From Fragilariopsis cylindrus CCMP1102 (lineage: Eukaryota > Bacillariophyta > Bacillariophyceae > Bacillariales > Bacillariaceae): a DNA stretch of 64,000 nt. The position numbers were made by a program, and so were the translations under genes. This document shows positions 12,085 through 25,641 of this stretch, one piece after another. The DNA is taken from positions 16,399 through 80,398 of the forward strand of contig FMBT01000477.1 of assembly GCA_900095095.1 (NCBI GenBank). Reading direction: 5' to 3'. The notes under the pieces were generated by a model. That model was not told the origin of the DNA. It did no database searches and saw only the letters and a program-made list of their open reading frames with translations. The first letter of the stretch is position 1. The number at the start of each line of letters is the position of its first letter.

Positions 12085-15000
12085 ATGTCGTCGAGCAGCA
12101 GTACCGATGTTCCCCTTCCTCCCGAAGCGGAGGTAGTAGCGACGAAAGAAGAAGAAGAAGCAGTACCATATATTTGGGACGAATGTCAACCACCGTCCGA
12201 GAAAACACTACAAGTATGGGTTGAAGTCGGTAATAAATTAGAAAAGGAGGCAACGGGTGAGTACTACTAGTAATTTAGTTTAAGTTCATCCGTGTGTGTG
12301 TGTTTTCTCTCTCGTTTCGGCCTATCTATTTTCGAAGGCGTCACCTCCGCCTCCCCTCCTCCTCCATCGTTCGTTCCAAGTAATAAGATCAGATGGATGA
12401 TGGATGGGAAATGATGTTAAAAGTTAAAAAGGTCATGAGATCGATTGATTTTTCAAAAAAATAATTCTTCTTTCTTGCGCGTTTTTTAATTAACATTTTG
12501 TTGGGTTTACTGTGGAATTTTCTTATTCTTCTTATCTGGTCATGTTAACGTGAACGTTAAGCTTTAGCGTTAGCGTGAAAATGGGGTTTACCGCGGAATA
12601 TTTCAAAATAAAAATCGCGCAGTGTGTTTGAATTTTTTTCTTTTTCGAAAATAAAATTGAAAATTGTATTTTTTGTTTGTTTGTCTCTCTCTCTCTTCCT
12701 AGCTGTTGTTGTGTGTCGCTACTGATCGTATTCCAATTTCTATCTTATGTGTCGTCGTCGTCGTTGTTGTTGTTGCTGTATCAACTCAAAAATTAATTTG
12801 AGAGCGGAGCGATAGTGCTTTGTTTTCTCTATTTCCTCCCCCCGCCCCGCCGCCTTTTTATTTTATTTTATTTCTTATCTTTCTCTCACACCGATTTCTT
12901 TATTTTATTTCCTATCTTCTCTCACTTTTCGAATACAAAGTTGTTTGGAATCAAGCAGTTGAAACATTAAGTGAGGCACAAAAGTATCTACGTTGTAGTT
13001 GTGAGGCACGTATATTTGTTGAAAAGTATATGGGTCAAATTATATCAATTTTGTTAGAACAACAACCAGCAAAAGTTGGTAATAATGAACGTCGTTGTGT
13101 ACACGAGTCATTAAATTTAGCAGTACAAATTATATCATTAGATTTAGATGTACAAAATGAGCGTACAAGTAGAGCAATTAAAATGTCAATGTCAAGTAAT
13201 AATAATAATAATCCAAATTTAGATTTAATAGATTCAGTAAAATGTAAAACACTTGATGTACTATCAATGTTATTTAATAAGAAAAAAACATACTATAAGG
13301 GAACAGGAGGATCCAAATCTGCGAATTCATGGAATGTGCAACATTTAAATGGTTTACCAGCAACACGATTATCTTTAGTTGAAGCATTCTTGAATGCAAA
13401 TGGTTTTATAAAACTTATAAAATTTATGACAGATCGTATTGTTACGACGACAAAGACGACATCGACGACTGCTACGATGACGGCAATGACGATGGCAATG
13501 ACGGCAGGTGAAGGTACAACAGCAGGAGCAGGAGTAGGACTTCCCTCAGCTGTTTCCCCCTTCACGGCATCTCCACAACTGACGACTACTCAACCTCCTG
13601 TTACTACAGCTACAGCTATAATGGTCGCACTACCAACAAAAACAACAACCTCAGTACCAGTTCCAGTACCAGTTCCAGTTCCAGTACCGGCAGTACCAGT
13701 TCCAGTACAAGTAGTATTAGCATCATCATTTCCAACAATTGAATTATTACATCAAGTATTACCAGCATTATTAGAGGCATATAATTCAGCTTTACATAAA
13801 CAGAATAATGCAAATAACAATAACAATAATGATCAAAAAATAATAATGATAGTAATAACCACAACAATAATAATAATAATAATAATGAAAGAACAAACGT
13901 TGTTGTTCCATTATTAGAACAGACTACTATTGATGTTGCAAAGACTGTTATGAGATACATAACAACCTGTACTTTTGGTGAAGATACGATGATCAAGAAA
14001 ATTACCATGGATGATAAATTAAAATTCTTATTGCATGACTTGCATCGTATCTTTGATAAATTATTTGAAACACGTCGGTCCGATACGATGGAATTTTATA
14101 CCTTTTGGATGGCTCTTATATTGAAGTTAATTACATCCCATTCATTACCACTCAAGTTATTTGGTTGGTCACAAATGGATATATTAATGGACGCGTGTGA
14201 AAATCATCGTCCACCGCCACGATCATTTATTGTGAAGAATGCTGGCACATCATTTGTGAATGGACAATATAATTTCATTGGTACAATAACAAAAGATGGA
14301 TATGGATTACGTATATCTCAACATCATGATATTAGTTATGAACGTTCTATAGTGCAACAAAAAGGAGTAATTCCAACTGTTTCATCATCATCCAAGTCTT
14401 CTGAGTCGAATACTACTGGTACTACGGTTGGTACTACTATTACTACTGATGGTAGTGGTAGTACTAGTACTAATGAACAACCACACCAGCAGCAACCATC
14501 ATCGTCATCGTCGTCGTCAGGAGACGGTACTACTACTGGTACTACTAGTACTAGTACTAACACTTCTACTACTGCTACTGCTAGTACTACTGCTTCGACA
14601 ACAAAGAAGTTAACATTATTTAGATGTACAATGAGATCACAACAAAAATGGTGGTTCCTGTCAGAAGCAGACGAAGAACAACCAGGAACAGACCGTGATA
14701 TTGATTATTATCAACATAAATCAACAAGAGAAGAAGAATTAGAACCACCATGTTCCGGATGGTTAACATGTAGAAATAGTGGATTAGAACCACCACCAAA
14801 TTTACAAAAAATTGGTCTAATGGTTCCAGCTGGTGAAGAAAATAATACCCTAGAACATCAATTAGCCAAATGGGCAATACAAAATCAAATCATTGAATCA
14901 TTGGTGTTAGGCGATTCACATGTACATCGTGAAATTGTTAGTCGATCTGTTCCATTGATTAAATTTTTAGCATCAATGTGTTGTAGTAGTAGTAGTAATG

Positions 15001-18000
15001 AAGAAAATATTAACAATGGTAACAACGAACAACTACTGCCGAATGATAATGAAGTAGGATCATCGACTACGGAAGCAGTTGCAGTTGCAGCAGCAGCAAA
15101 AACAACTTCCAGCGAGACTACTGCTACCGAAGTGGTGACGGAATCGGCATCGACAACAATATCCAAGAAAAGGAGAAATGACTATGACGATGATAACGCA
15201 ACTTCTTCTTCTACTTCTACTAATAATAATATTACATATTGCTTACAAAAATCACATTTATTATTGGCATGGAAGACATGTATCCGAAAAACAGATGCTG
15301 CAGTATCAGCACAAATATATCAATTACTTGTGAGTGTATTATTTTCGAATCATTGTCCTGTTAGTTTGGCAGTATCATTACTCCAAGCTGTACAAGAATC
15401 ACTCAATAATATTAATATTCAAGGTCATGGTCATGGTCATCAAGGTCAAGGTCAACCCACCGATAGTATTATTAGTAATGGTGGTATCAATAATAATACT
15501 AACAACAACAACAACATGATCAAACATGATGATTGTCTAACGGAGGTATCCGATTTTTGTGATGCGTTGGCGGTTTTTTCTTTTAACAATAGCAATAATA
15601 ACAACAACAGCAATAACAACAAAGGCGGAGGAGGATCATCATTATCTACCAATACTGAATTGTTATCTAATGATGTTCGTACTGAAGTATTGAGATTACT
15701 TTGGTCAGTATTAATCCATCCTGATGCATCATCATTGAAAAGTTATGATATTTTAAAACAATACGTAACAAGAGAATTACGCGTCGAACCGGATGGTAAA
15801 GAACATCGTGAAACATACCTCAAGGCGTGTGTATTATCATTAATGGAAAATTCAAAACGTCATCATCAGTCGACGCAGTCGTCGTCGACGACGATAGTGG
15901 CAGGAGGAACAGGAGGAGTTGCAGTCGCAACCGATTTTGAAATCCGTGCATTAAAAATGGTGAAACTAACACATTTTGTACTAGAGGCATGTCCAAGAAC
16001 ACAAGCTGCTGATTTAGTTACGACTGATCAAGGTGAATTACCTGTATTACTATTTGAAGAATTAATAGCATTTTTAAAAAGGAAACATCAAATGATGATG
16101 ACCGGAGGAGGAATGTCAATCAGACCACAAACTCCACCTCGAAAGGTAAGAAAACTGCTACTGCTACTAATTCTTCTACTAATACTACCAATACAGCGGT
16201 GGTGCAAACAAAATACTTTATCCTTTTATTTTGTCATGTCATTCCACCACAAGACTTTATTCTAACCAATACGTCGTGTTTATTGTTAATTTTTCTCATT
16301 GCCTTTTGATGTTGTCTTTGTTGATCAAAATAAAAAAGTCGCCTTCTATCGATTCGGATGGAACACTTGGAACGATCTCGCTTTCGGAACGGCTAAGAAT
16401 TCTTCGATACGTGTACGGTGTAAGCGAACAAATATACATGAGTACTCCTCAACTACACAGCCTTTGGCAATTATGTAGCGCGCCTCCGGATCGTGAGGAA
16501 GTCATGGCGTTTATTGCTAGTGCTTCCGGAACAGCTCCCACCACCAACCGCATCAATAACACTAACACCAATCTTGATGGCGGAAAAAACAACAGCAACA
16601 GCAATAATAATAATGGCGTCGTAGAAGGATCACCTATGACAACAACAAATCAGCAGGGAAATAATAACAATAATAATAACAACAACAATACTATGATAGG
16701 ACCTACCACGGCCACCGAAGATGCTCTTTCCTCAGCTTTTACGGAGGATGCATGTGCAAGCGCATTTATTACGTTGTTTTGTTCGCCTAATATTAGCTTC
16801 CAACAACTCGGTGAGAAGGCATATCAGAGTTTTCATTTTATGTTCAACAAAATGCGACTGTCGGCAACCCATGGAAATTCTGTTCGTCAGGCCGCTTTGG
16901 ACACGCTTTGGCGTATCTGTTTGGTAACGGGAAACGATACCGTTGCAACCTCAGCAATGAACGACCTGTTGAATATTTACATAGGTTATACCGTAGATCA
17001 CAATTTTGGAACAAGCAATAATAAGAACAACAACAGCAATGATAATCTTTCATCCGAACCGATGCAAACAGAATCCTCGACTGATGACAGCTTTGGCAAA
17101 AGAGTCTTCGATTGTTTGTCGAAGGTAAAGAAAAGTCTCGACAGGAAGGATCCATCCGCAGAACTCGCGGCGGAGAGATGTTTACGGATCCTGAATACCG
17201 CTATTGGTCAAGATGGATCTTCTGGTTCGATAACTATTTCTACTCTCAATCGTATTTCCCGTTTAACTCCGCGTGATGGACTGAGTCGGATCATAAAATG
17301 CTTGCCTAATGGTATGCGTGGTCAAGCTTGCTACCGAAAAATCGCGGTAGTTGCAAAACGATCATCGCAGACTCAGAATCATAATGGACAGCATTATGCT
17401 CATCAGGAGCGGGACCAATCAAACTCGAGAGAAGGTCGTTTCACTATTGACGTGCATCCACTCGAGACTATATATTCGATTAAGTGCAAAATTGCTTCGT
17501 ATTGTCAATGTTCGATCGCTTCTATCAGGTTGGTGAATGCACTTGGTCGTGTTTCGAGCTCTGCTACACGAAAACAGACTGGACCAGATGGATCAACATC
17601 GGCTATGCCAACGGTACCCGATGATTCTGTTGCTGATGAGATAGGACTTGTTCAGGGATGCGAGATAGTTGTTATGATATCCGATAGGCACAACGTGGCT
17701 CAACAAAACATGAATAATACTTCCACGAGCGCAAGAGTTACGAGGAATGGTAGAGCTCGTGATTTGAGTGACATATTTTGTGATGACAGTAATAATTTTA
17801 GTGACAATTTATTCAACACGCTTTTGGGAGTGCTGGAATCCTTGCCCTGGAGAGAACCCGATGAAATGACCGATGCGTCGACAGCGTTTAGCGATACCCA
17901 TAAACTTGTATGGGATCTCCTTCTCGCCATGCCGACAAACCCAACAGTTTCGGCACAAGTGCTTTCTGCAGGGAAGAGCGGCGACGACGATGCGGTCGAA

Positions 18001-21000
18001 AGTGGCGCCGTTGCCGACGACGAGGATGCTATGGATATTGATTCTCGACAGCCAGATCAGTGGGCAACATTACTTGACTTGAAGAACTTTCCTCGTTCTG
18101 TGTACGTTCTCCTTGCAATCGATGCCTTCCTTCAACCTGCTACCGAAATATTATCGTCCTTGCCGGAGGAGCAGAGAAAGATTCTAGAACGTGAAACTTA
18201 TAATAATTCTGCCGTATTCCGTCGAGGATTTATAGATTCCGGTGGATTTGATGCTGTTGTTAGATTTTTCTCATTCTCAAAAGACAGTCCGGAGATAAGT
18301 CAAAGTAGGACAAGAAGGGGGGACGCCGTTGCTTTAAGAATATTGAAGTGCTGTCTGTTTAGTGATAAACAGTTAGCAACTGGAATCGATTTTTCTTCAA
18401 ATGGTGGACTTGACGAGGCCGGGAGTAGATTATTGCAGTCACTCATTAATGCTGAAGGTTTGTTGCGAAGCTTGACATTAATGGTTGTCGCAGATAGTGG
18501 CATTTCAAGCTCCACCGCATCAGATGTTTTGAAATTCCTTTGTCTACTCTTCAAATCCCCCGGAACCGTTAAAAGTTTTGCGTCTCTTCCAGATAGTACA
18601 GCAGAAAAGCTTCTTATTAGGCTACTACTATGGGAGGGTGGTTCGGAAGATACGCGACCAGGATCTTCGACAAGTTCTGTTTCAAAAGTACGACGAGACA
18701 CGTGCAATCTTGTATTGGCTACCCCACTTCTTGCGGAGTATGCCTTAACTTGGTTGAAGAATGCAATCGATTCGATTGGAGTTACGTCTGAATGCACTAG
18801 TGAGTACTTCCATCTGTTATTGAAACTAGTAACAGATCATAAGAATGTTTCACCGGCAGAATTGCTTCTCTAGCTACTGCGGTTTGTATGAAACTTGCTG
18901 CCTGCCCTAGACCATCAAGCGAGACTTTGATTTCACTCGATTTTCAGACTGGTGTTTTGTGCGGATGTCTTTCACTTTTGGAAGCATTAATTGTACATGT
19001 CGGTGGGTCAATTCTAGTGGAAGGGACGAACATATTACTGAAAGAATTCTCGATCGTACGATGGTCAGAGGTGACGGAATTTCAAGCAACTCCAAGTCCC
19101 GAAGATTTGGTCCTTACTGACTTGATGGGTGTTGTTTTCGATGCCTTCCTTTCCCCCGGCGGAGCCACATCGATTATGGCCATTTGCTGTAACGATGTGT
19201 CAAGAACACAAGGATTTAACGTCGTAAGATCTGCAGCTCGTAGTTGTAAAGATGGAAATGGCTATATTGCTCTTGTGCATAGAATAAATGGATTAGTTTC
19301 TGCTGCAAGTCCATTCCTTAAGCATCGATGGGGACAATCTGCCGGAGGGAACGAAGGCAGTACCAGAAATGGCAGGAACACTTCTAAGTACTCCGGACTG
19401 AAGAACCAAGGCTGTACTTGCTATATGAACTCTGTATTACAGCAACTTTTCATGATGCCGGAATTGCGCAAATCATTGTGTTCAGCACCGTTACCTGCAA
19501 GTATTCGGTCATCCGGTGGAGTCGTATCTGCCAGAGGTGCCGAACTCGTCGGTAAAAAGGTTGCTATGCAGTGGGAAAATGGCCAGTCTTACTTTGCTAT
19601 TGTTGAAGCATTCAACAGCACTAGTGGAATGCATACAATAAAATACAGTCCTATCCGAATCGCAGACGGAGGATCGAATCATCAGCAGTCGGTTCGTAAC
19701 GAAGATATTGATAGATTGCCTCCTCTTTTATCGGAAGAGTTTTTCCTTTCGGAAGGACGTCCCGGGAAGGAAAGTGGCGTATTTGAGGTGTTATTATCTG
19801 AAGGCGCAAAAGGACAAAAACAAGAGAATATTGTTTCGTCGCAGGACAAACCATCGGAATGTATCAAAGAAACCGAGGACGAATCTTCTTCTCGACATCT
19901 TATGGAGGAAGTACAGCGGACATTCATCCATCTTGAAGAAGGGTCGAGAGGTCGATGTTTTGACCCACGTGCGCTAGTTGAAGCATGTGCCTGCCTAAAA
20001 CTTGAGTTCGATGTTTGGCAACAGAATGACGCGTCCGAATTCTCGACGAAGCTTCTTGATAGGTTAGAAACTTCATTAAAGCGATGGGCACCGGATCATT
20101 TCAAGTATCTGGATCATACGTTTGGTCTAAAACAGACTAAACAAAAGATCTGTAAAGAATGCGGACTTAAGGTAAGCGTAGTATAACTTGTACAACTGTG
20201 TAATATACCATATCAAAATTTATGTATTTCCCGCAAGTTCCTCGTGTTTGGGAACTTAGTTCTAACACCGATTTACTGTTTCTGCGATCTCTCTCTTTCT
20301 CTCTCTAGTCGAACCGCGAGGAGAAATTATTAAATGTCGACTGTCAAATCAGAGGAAAGTCTGACATTCAAGAAGCATTAGCAACCATGTGCGAAACCGA
20401 AATCATGGAAGGGAACAACCAGGTGTTTTGTGACAATTGTAGGAAGAACACAGATACGGTGCTACGATCGGCAATTTCTGAATTACCGAATATGCTGATA
20501 TTGTCTTTAAAGCGATTCGACTTGGATTACAATACGTTTGAGACAGTCAAATTGAACAGTCGATGTGCATTCGGTCAGACATTGAATATGAAGCGATACA
20601 CTCTAGAAGGCGTCGAAGCAATCGAACAACAAGCTGATACAGAAGATAATCAAGAAGGAGATGCTATTGCTATGGATGTGGGCAACGATGAGAGTGCAAT
20701 GAGTCATCTTCCTGACGAAGACTACGAATACAAGTTAGCCGGTGTCCTAGTTCATGCTGGTGTTGCGCAAGGTGGCCACTATTACAGCTTCATCAAAGAT
20801 CGGAATCCTGGATCTGAAGAACAGTGGTATCGATTCGACGATGAAGATGTAACACCCTTCGACCCTGCTTCGCTTGCTTTAGAATGTTTTGGTGGAAAAG
20901 TGAAGAAAGAAACGAAATGGCCGAACGGTGTTACCAACTCCGTCGAAACCGAGCAATTCGCAAATGCCCTCATGTTATTCTACGAAAAGGTCAAGATTAC

Positions 21001-23919
21001 AGAACAACCTCCCTCGCAAGATAAAACTGAACAGGAGGGGGATGTACAGGACTCTAATCTGAAAGAAATACAGATGACTACAGGATACGACGTTTTCGAA
21101 CCCGATGTGCGTAGATCTAATGCAACTCACAGATGGCAGTCATTTTTGTTCGATGAACACTTTCAAACGTTTCTTGGAAGTCTACTTCATCACTGCCGCT
21201 TGCCTAATCAGGATTCCAATCAGTCGATGGATATAGCAGGCAACCCGGAATCCGCCGAAACGAAGAAACCACCGACTTGGCGAAAGAATTTGATCGAAAT
21301 GCTTGTGACGTACATGTTCGATGTGTTACTTTACGCAAACACAAGAGCGAATCTCACAGACTGGACAAATACATTAGAAGAAATAATGACTGATGATCAG
21401 GAGTGTGCACAAGCGCTTGCATTTAAAATTGCATCCAAGACTTCATCTGTTGGTGGAAACTGGCTCAGAACTTATCTTTTAGACTGTCCCATCTATCCAG
21501 CTCGTTTTGCTTTCGTTCGCGTTCTCCTGGCAACATTACGATCGTGCTTTTCAATTCCAGAGGAACAAAAGAAGTTAAAAGCATGGATAGAGGCATGGAG
21601 AGATCAAGTATTACAGATCGATGCAGAAAATAATGCTATTCCTTGCCTTTTACAAGGAAAATTTGCGGAATACGAAAATTTACTTTCATCATCTGCATCT
21701 ATCATCGGCATCAATTTATCTTTTCTTAACGTCTTGATTGACGCATTACCAAGAAGCTGGAAGCAACACCAGGAACTCTTCCTATTCATACGAAACCTTA
21801 CATTTACTGATCCCAAATATGGCGGAAATTACTTTCGGCACGCGATGAAACTAAGTTTGATTCCTGCACGCATGCTTGGCTTTGTCAGTCGCAACGGGTC
21901 TCCAGCTACATTGAGGACGGCATTCCCTGGAGCTACAGTTTCGATCGAGGCTGCAGAAACTCAAGCAAAATCAGAACAGTCTCAGAACCTGATGGGTATG
22001 AACGGGAATCAAGTAATGAATCACAACACACCCGACTTAAGTTTTCGAGGTAACTCTAATTCGATGGATTTCACACCTTTGTTCGAGTCTATAGGAGTTT
22101 TAATGGGCATTCCATCTATAATTCCTGCGACATTCCTTGTGGAGAAAGAAGATCAAAGTGGACACAAGGGATTCGTTTTATCTACAAAGGCCACAGTTGC
22201 ACTAACTGAAATCTTTGAAGAGTCGTGCGATGTATCTGTCCAAGGGATGGGGCAACGAGAAATTGAAGATTATCTACACCGGTGTGGCAACGAACAAGTT
22301 CCACCGCAAAGAATTGTTGATATCATATCGAAGTACAACCCTACATCAAGCGGAGGAAATGGCGGTTCGAAAGGCAGGAACTACATTAATTTGATTGGCT
22401 TTTTAGGCTACTATAGAGATACTGTCCAACGGGGCCAACGGGATGAATTAAAAGTGAGTTAGAATTTTATACTTGTATATTACATTGATTGTTTTGTTTC
22501 TCGTCTTTCCGACACGGGTTGATATATATACATATACATATGTTTATTTATAATCAACCTTTCCCCTCTCTCATTCCTTCCTTCCTTTCATCAAATTAGG
22601 TTCGCGAAGATTTGTATGCACATGGTTTTAGGGCCGATCTCTCGCGAAGACCTCCCGAGCTTAGAATGTCCGTAATGGACGGTCGAGAAGACGCAATAAA
22701 AACTTGTGAGAGTATTGCACGCGATGTTGCTCAGTTGTTTGACAAGGTTTCGTCTATGGGAAAACTAGCTGACGATGGATTGACCGCCTTCGAAATTTTC
22801 CATCACCTTCAGACTAACTCGTCGAGTGAACAACTGACTGAATATATATTAGCTGCAGGTCTCGTCCGACGACGTGCTTACTCGGAAAAATTGATCCATA
22901 GCACCCTCAGACACATCTACCAGGCTCAAACAGGCTGGCATGGCCAAGAAGTTCTAAATACCGCCACCGTGGTCTTAAATACATTGTCTTCAATTTCCGA
23001 TCAATACCAACCCGAGCGCATACACTATATTATGTTATGCAGCGATAAATTGACCGAACACAATCACCCTATTGGTTTGTTGGAAGCGGCGAACATCTTT
23101 CGAAATATGAGACCAAGGTCGTCGGGTTCGTACTCACACGAATTATTCGACCCGTATGATCGTTATATTCAGATTTTGAAGCAAATGATGCAAGTTACAC
23201 CTGTATTCGAATGGATGGAAGACAATCGCCGATATTGGCAACATATAGAGAGAGACATATTTGAACAATATGGAAATAATGATGGTAACTCATCATCAAG
23301 AGGTGACTTTTCTGGTAGAAGAGATAACGACGATACCGGAAATGCAATACACTTGGACCATAATCACCAACAATCCGATTCTGATGGTATTCCTGGTATC
23401 AACGAGTCGGAAGACGATGATGATGACGATTCGCGCTTCGACGACAACGTCAACGACAACAACGTGGTGGATCAATATTGTGACATCTCGAAGGTTATCG
23501 TGTCAAATGCAGGTAACGAAGAGGTGAATGGTAACTATATGCGAGACGGTATTTGTGAGGGTGCACATAAATTCAGTAAACACGGGGTATTTAATGGTAG
23601 TGATTGTACCTATTCGCTTTTCAAATGCAATGTCAGCAACAATACACAGCACTGGTACATCTCTGTCGTTCCCCATGGAACATTACCAGGAACAAGCAAT
23701 GATATTGACTTTTATTCGGCTTCTGTTACGCCGGAATGTCATATTTTCCCTCCATCGAATGGATGGAATAAGGCCGCCGAAGGTATGCATCCCCCTCCAA
23801 GTATTCAGGTCGAAAAAGAAATTGAACCAACACGGGCACTTTTTTCTGAAAACAACTCACCATCACCAGATGAAGAACAAGAACATCAACAGCAGAATGT
23901 CGGACAATCGTTTGTTTGA
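12085..23919 (+). CDS. Giant ubiquitin-specific protease (peptidase C19, USP9X/USP24/USP34 type)
   Basis: Five exons: 12085-12256, 12941-16145, 16339-20171, 20309-22453, 22600-23919; all four introns are GT-AG. The product is about 3550 residues. A long helical N-terminal region with Asn/Thr/Ser runs is followed by a ubiquitin-like domain (about 17440-17690) and the catalytic domain. The Cys box is GLKNQGCTCYMNSVLQQLF, with the nucleophile codon at 19419-19421; the His box is GVAQGGHYYSF, with the His codon at 20777-20779. CKECG and CDNC form the zinc pair of the fingers subdomain. The Cys-box sequence is closest to USP9X. A Tudor-like insert (about 19535-19720) sits between Cys box and fingers. 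One-base frame breaks occur near 13846 (A run) and 18860. It should remove ubiquitin from proteins; the substrate is unknown. Confidence 0.9.
12257..12940 (+). other. Intron 1 of the ubiquitin protease gene
   Basis: Donor G|GTGAGT, acceptor ACAAAG|TTG. Splicing restores GAG GCA ACG GTT GTT TGG in frame. At 684 bases it is the longest intron that I can bound in the window, and it contains T-rich tracts and a GTC/GTT run near 12755-12775. Confidence 0.8.
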
Positions 23920-24647
23920 AAAGTACTGTAGTTTTACGAATGCAAGCAAGCAAATTCCAATTGAATAGTAAACCAAAGCTAGCTAGCCATGTAGTCGTTC
24001 GAAAAAATTGGATTGCAGTCTATGGACGTTATCTAGTTTATATAATATATTTACGTACTATATTGCTGTTGCTAGTATGATTCCGTTCGACTCGACTCGT
24101 AATGGTGGTTTACTTCATTAAATAAACATAGATTTATATTTTATAAAACACATTCAATTTAATTTTCTACTCCAATACCCACTGCAATGATATGATGTTA
24201 CTGAAGTTGTGTTTGTCATTTTATTTATATACACAGTATCTACTCGTGAACTGTACGATGTGTGTGCATTGTGTGTACGAGAAAATGCAAATGTCCGCAA
24301 TATTCATATCATCGTCACGTCCGTCCGTCAAACATTTTCCTTAAAATTCGACAAAAATGCAAAAGAGTGCGTACAGAGGAGTACATAGTCCTACATACGT
24401 TCATATATATAGGTCTTATGATCATAATATACTACACAAGAAAAGATAGCAAAAAACAGAGAGATGATCAACACGCCATAGTTCCATTCTTCGCAATTAA
24501 TTATTATTGTGAGGCGTTCTTTATTTTTAATTATTTTGTAAATTATGAGCATTACAGTACTACCCGCAAGGAGAGAGAGATTGAGATTGAGATAGGCCGA
24601 TTGAGATTGAGAGAGAGAGAGATAGGCCGATTGAGAGAGATAAAGAG

Positions 24648-24685
<38 letters not shown>

Positions 24686-24904
24686 AACTCAACTCACTTT
24701 CATCGATTTCGATTTCGATTTCGACAAAAGAATAAAAAGGCAAGGGAAAACAAAAAACATGCCTACTGCTACTGCTAGTACTACTGCTAGTACTGCTGGT
24801 ACTACAAGAACTGCTACTGACAATAGTAGTGACAATAATACTGACAACGGTGGTGGTGGTGGTAGTGGTGGTGGCGTAAATAATAATAATATTAGTAATA
24901 AAGG
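23920..24904. other. Intergenic region with a GA-rich microsatellite
   Basis: No gene is supported. A GAGATT/GAGA array at about 24570-24682 produces spurious open frames on both strands. A 49-codon Thr/Ala-rich frame from the ATG at 24760 ends at TGA just before the next gene's ATG. It may be 5' leader, or N-terminal coding sequence displaced by a frame break. Confidence 0.5.
24570..24682. repeat. (GA)n / GAGATT microsatellite
   Basis: A purine-rich tandem array of GAGA with GATAGGCCGATT units interspersed, ending in about twelve GA repeats. Confidence 0.85.
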
Positions 24905-25601
24905 ATGATGTACAAGAATAAAAGTAAAAGACACAACAGGTTTTTGGGCAATGGCAAAAATAATTGCAATAATAATGACAGAATAAGAAGAAATATAAAT
25001 AGTATTACTACACGATATTATATTTTTTTAATGTTTATTCTTATTGGAATAATACTTCAATTCTCTACCATAATAAAAGATTCATCAGTACAAACAATCC
25101 AACAATATTATAATGACATGCCTACTACCATTACCACCAACACCACCACCACAGTGACAATAACTGCATCTGCATCTGGAGCTACTAGTACTATTCGAGG
25201 CGTTGTACCAGATATAAGTGAATTATCTAAATATATGACAACGACTTATAATAATAATAATAACGACAATAATAATAATAACGACAATACTAATAACGAC
25301 GAAAATGAAAATAATGACAATGACGATGACGATGACGATGACGAAGATGATGATCAATTTGCCGAAGAAGAAGAATTTGAAGATGGCGGCATAGAACCAC
25401 CTGAATTTGAAGACGGCAGTAGTCAAACAGATGACAATGACAATAACAATGGCAATGGCAATGACAATGACAATGATAAAAACAAAAATGAAAACAAAAT
25501 GAAAACAACAATGAAAACAACAACAACAACTTTTACTACAATACAACCTTGCAGAAATGAATGATCCATTATTTAATATAGTACCTGCAACGTATCGTCG
25601 A

Positions 25602-25641
<40 letters not shown>

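Noticed and set aside
13640-13710. Val-Pro repeat in the ubiquitin protease as a separate functional domain
   Set aside because: GTACCAGTTCCA repeats are a simple microsatellite encoding Val-Pro, in a stretch already full of low-complexity sequence.
24391-24743. Leu/Ser-rich open frames on the minus strand
   Set aside because: They come from the GA microsatellite, with no protein character outside it.
24760-24908. Thr/Ala-rich frame as the true start of the glycosyltransferase
   Set aside because: It ends in TGA overlapping the next ATG region, and a basic residue cluster plus membrane segment right after 24905 makes a better type II start. A frame break cannot be fully excluded.
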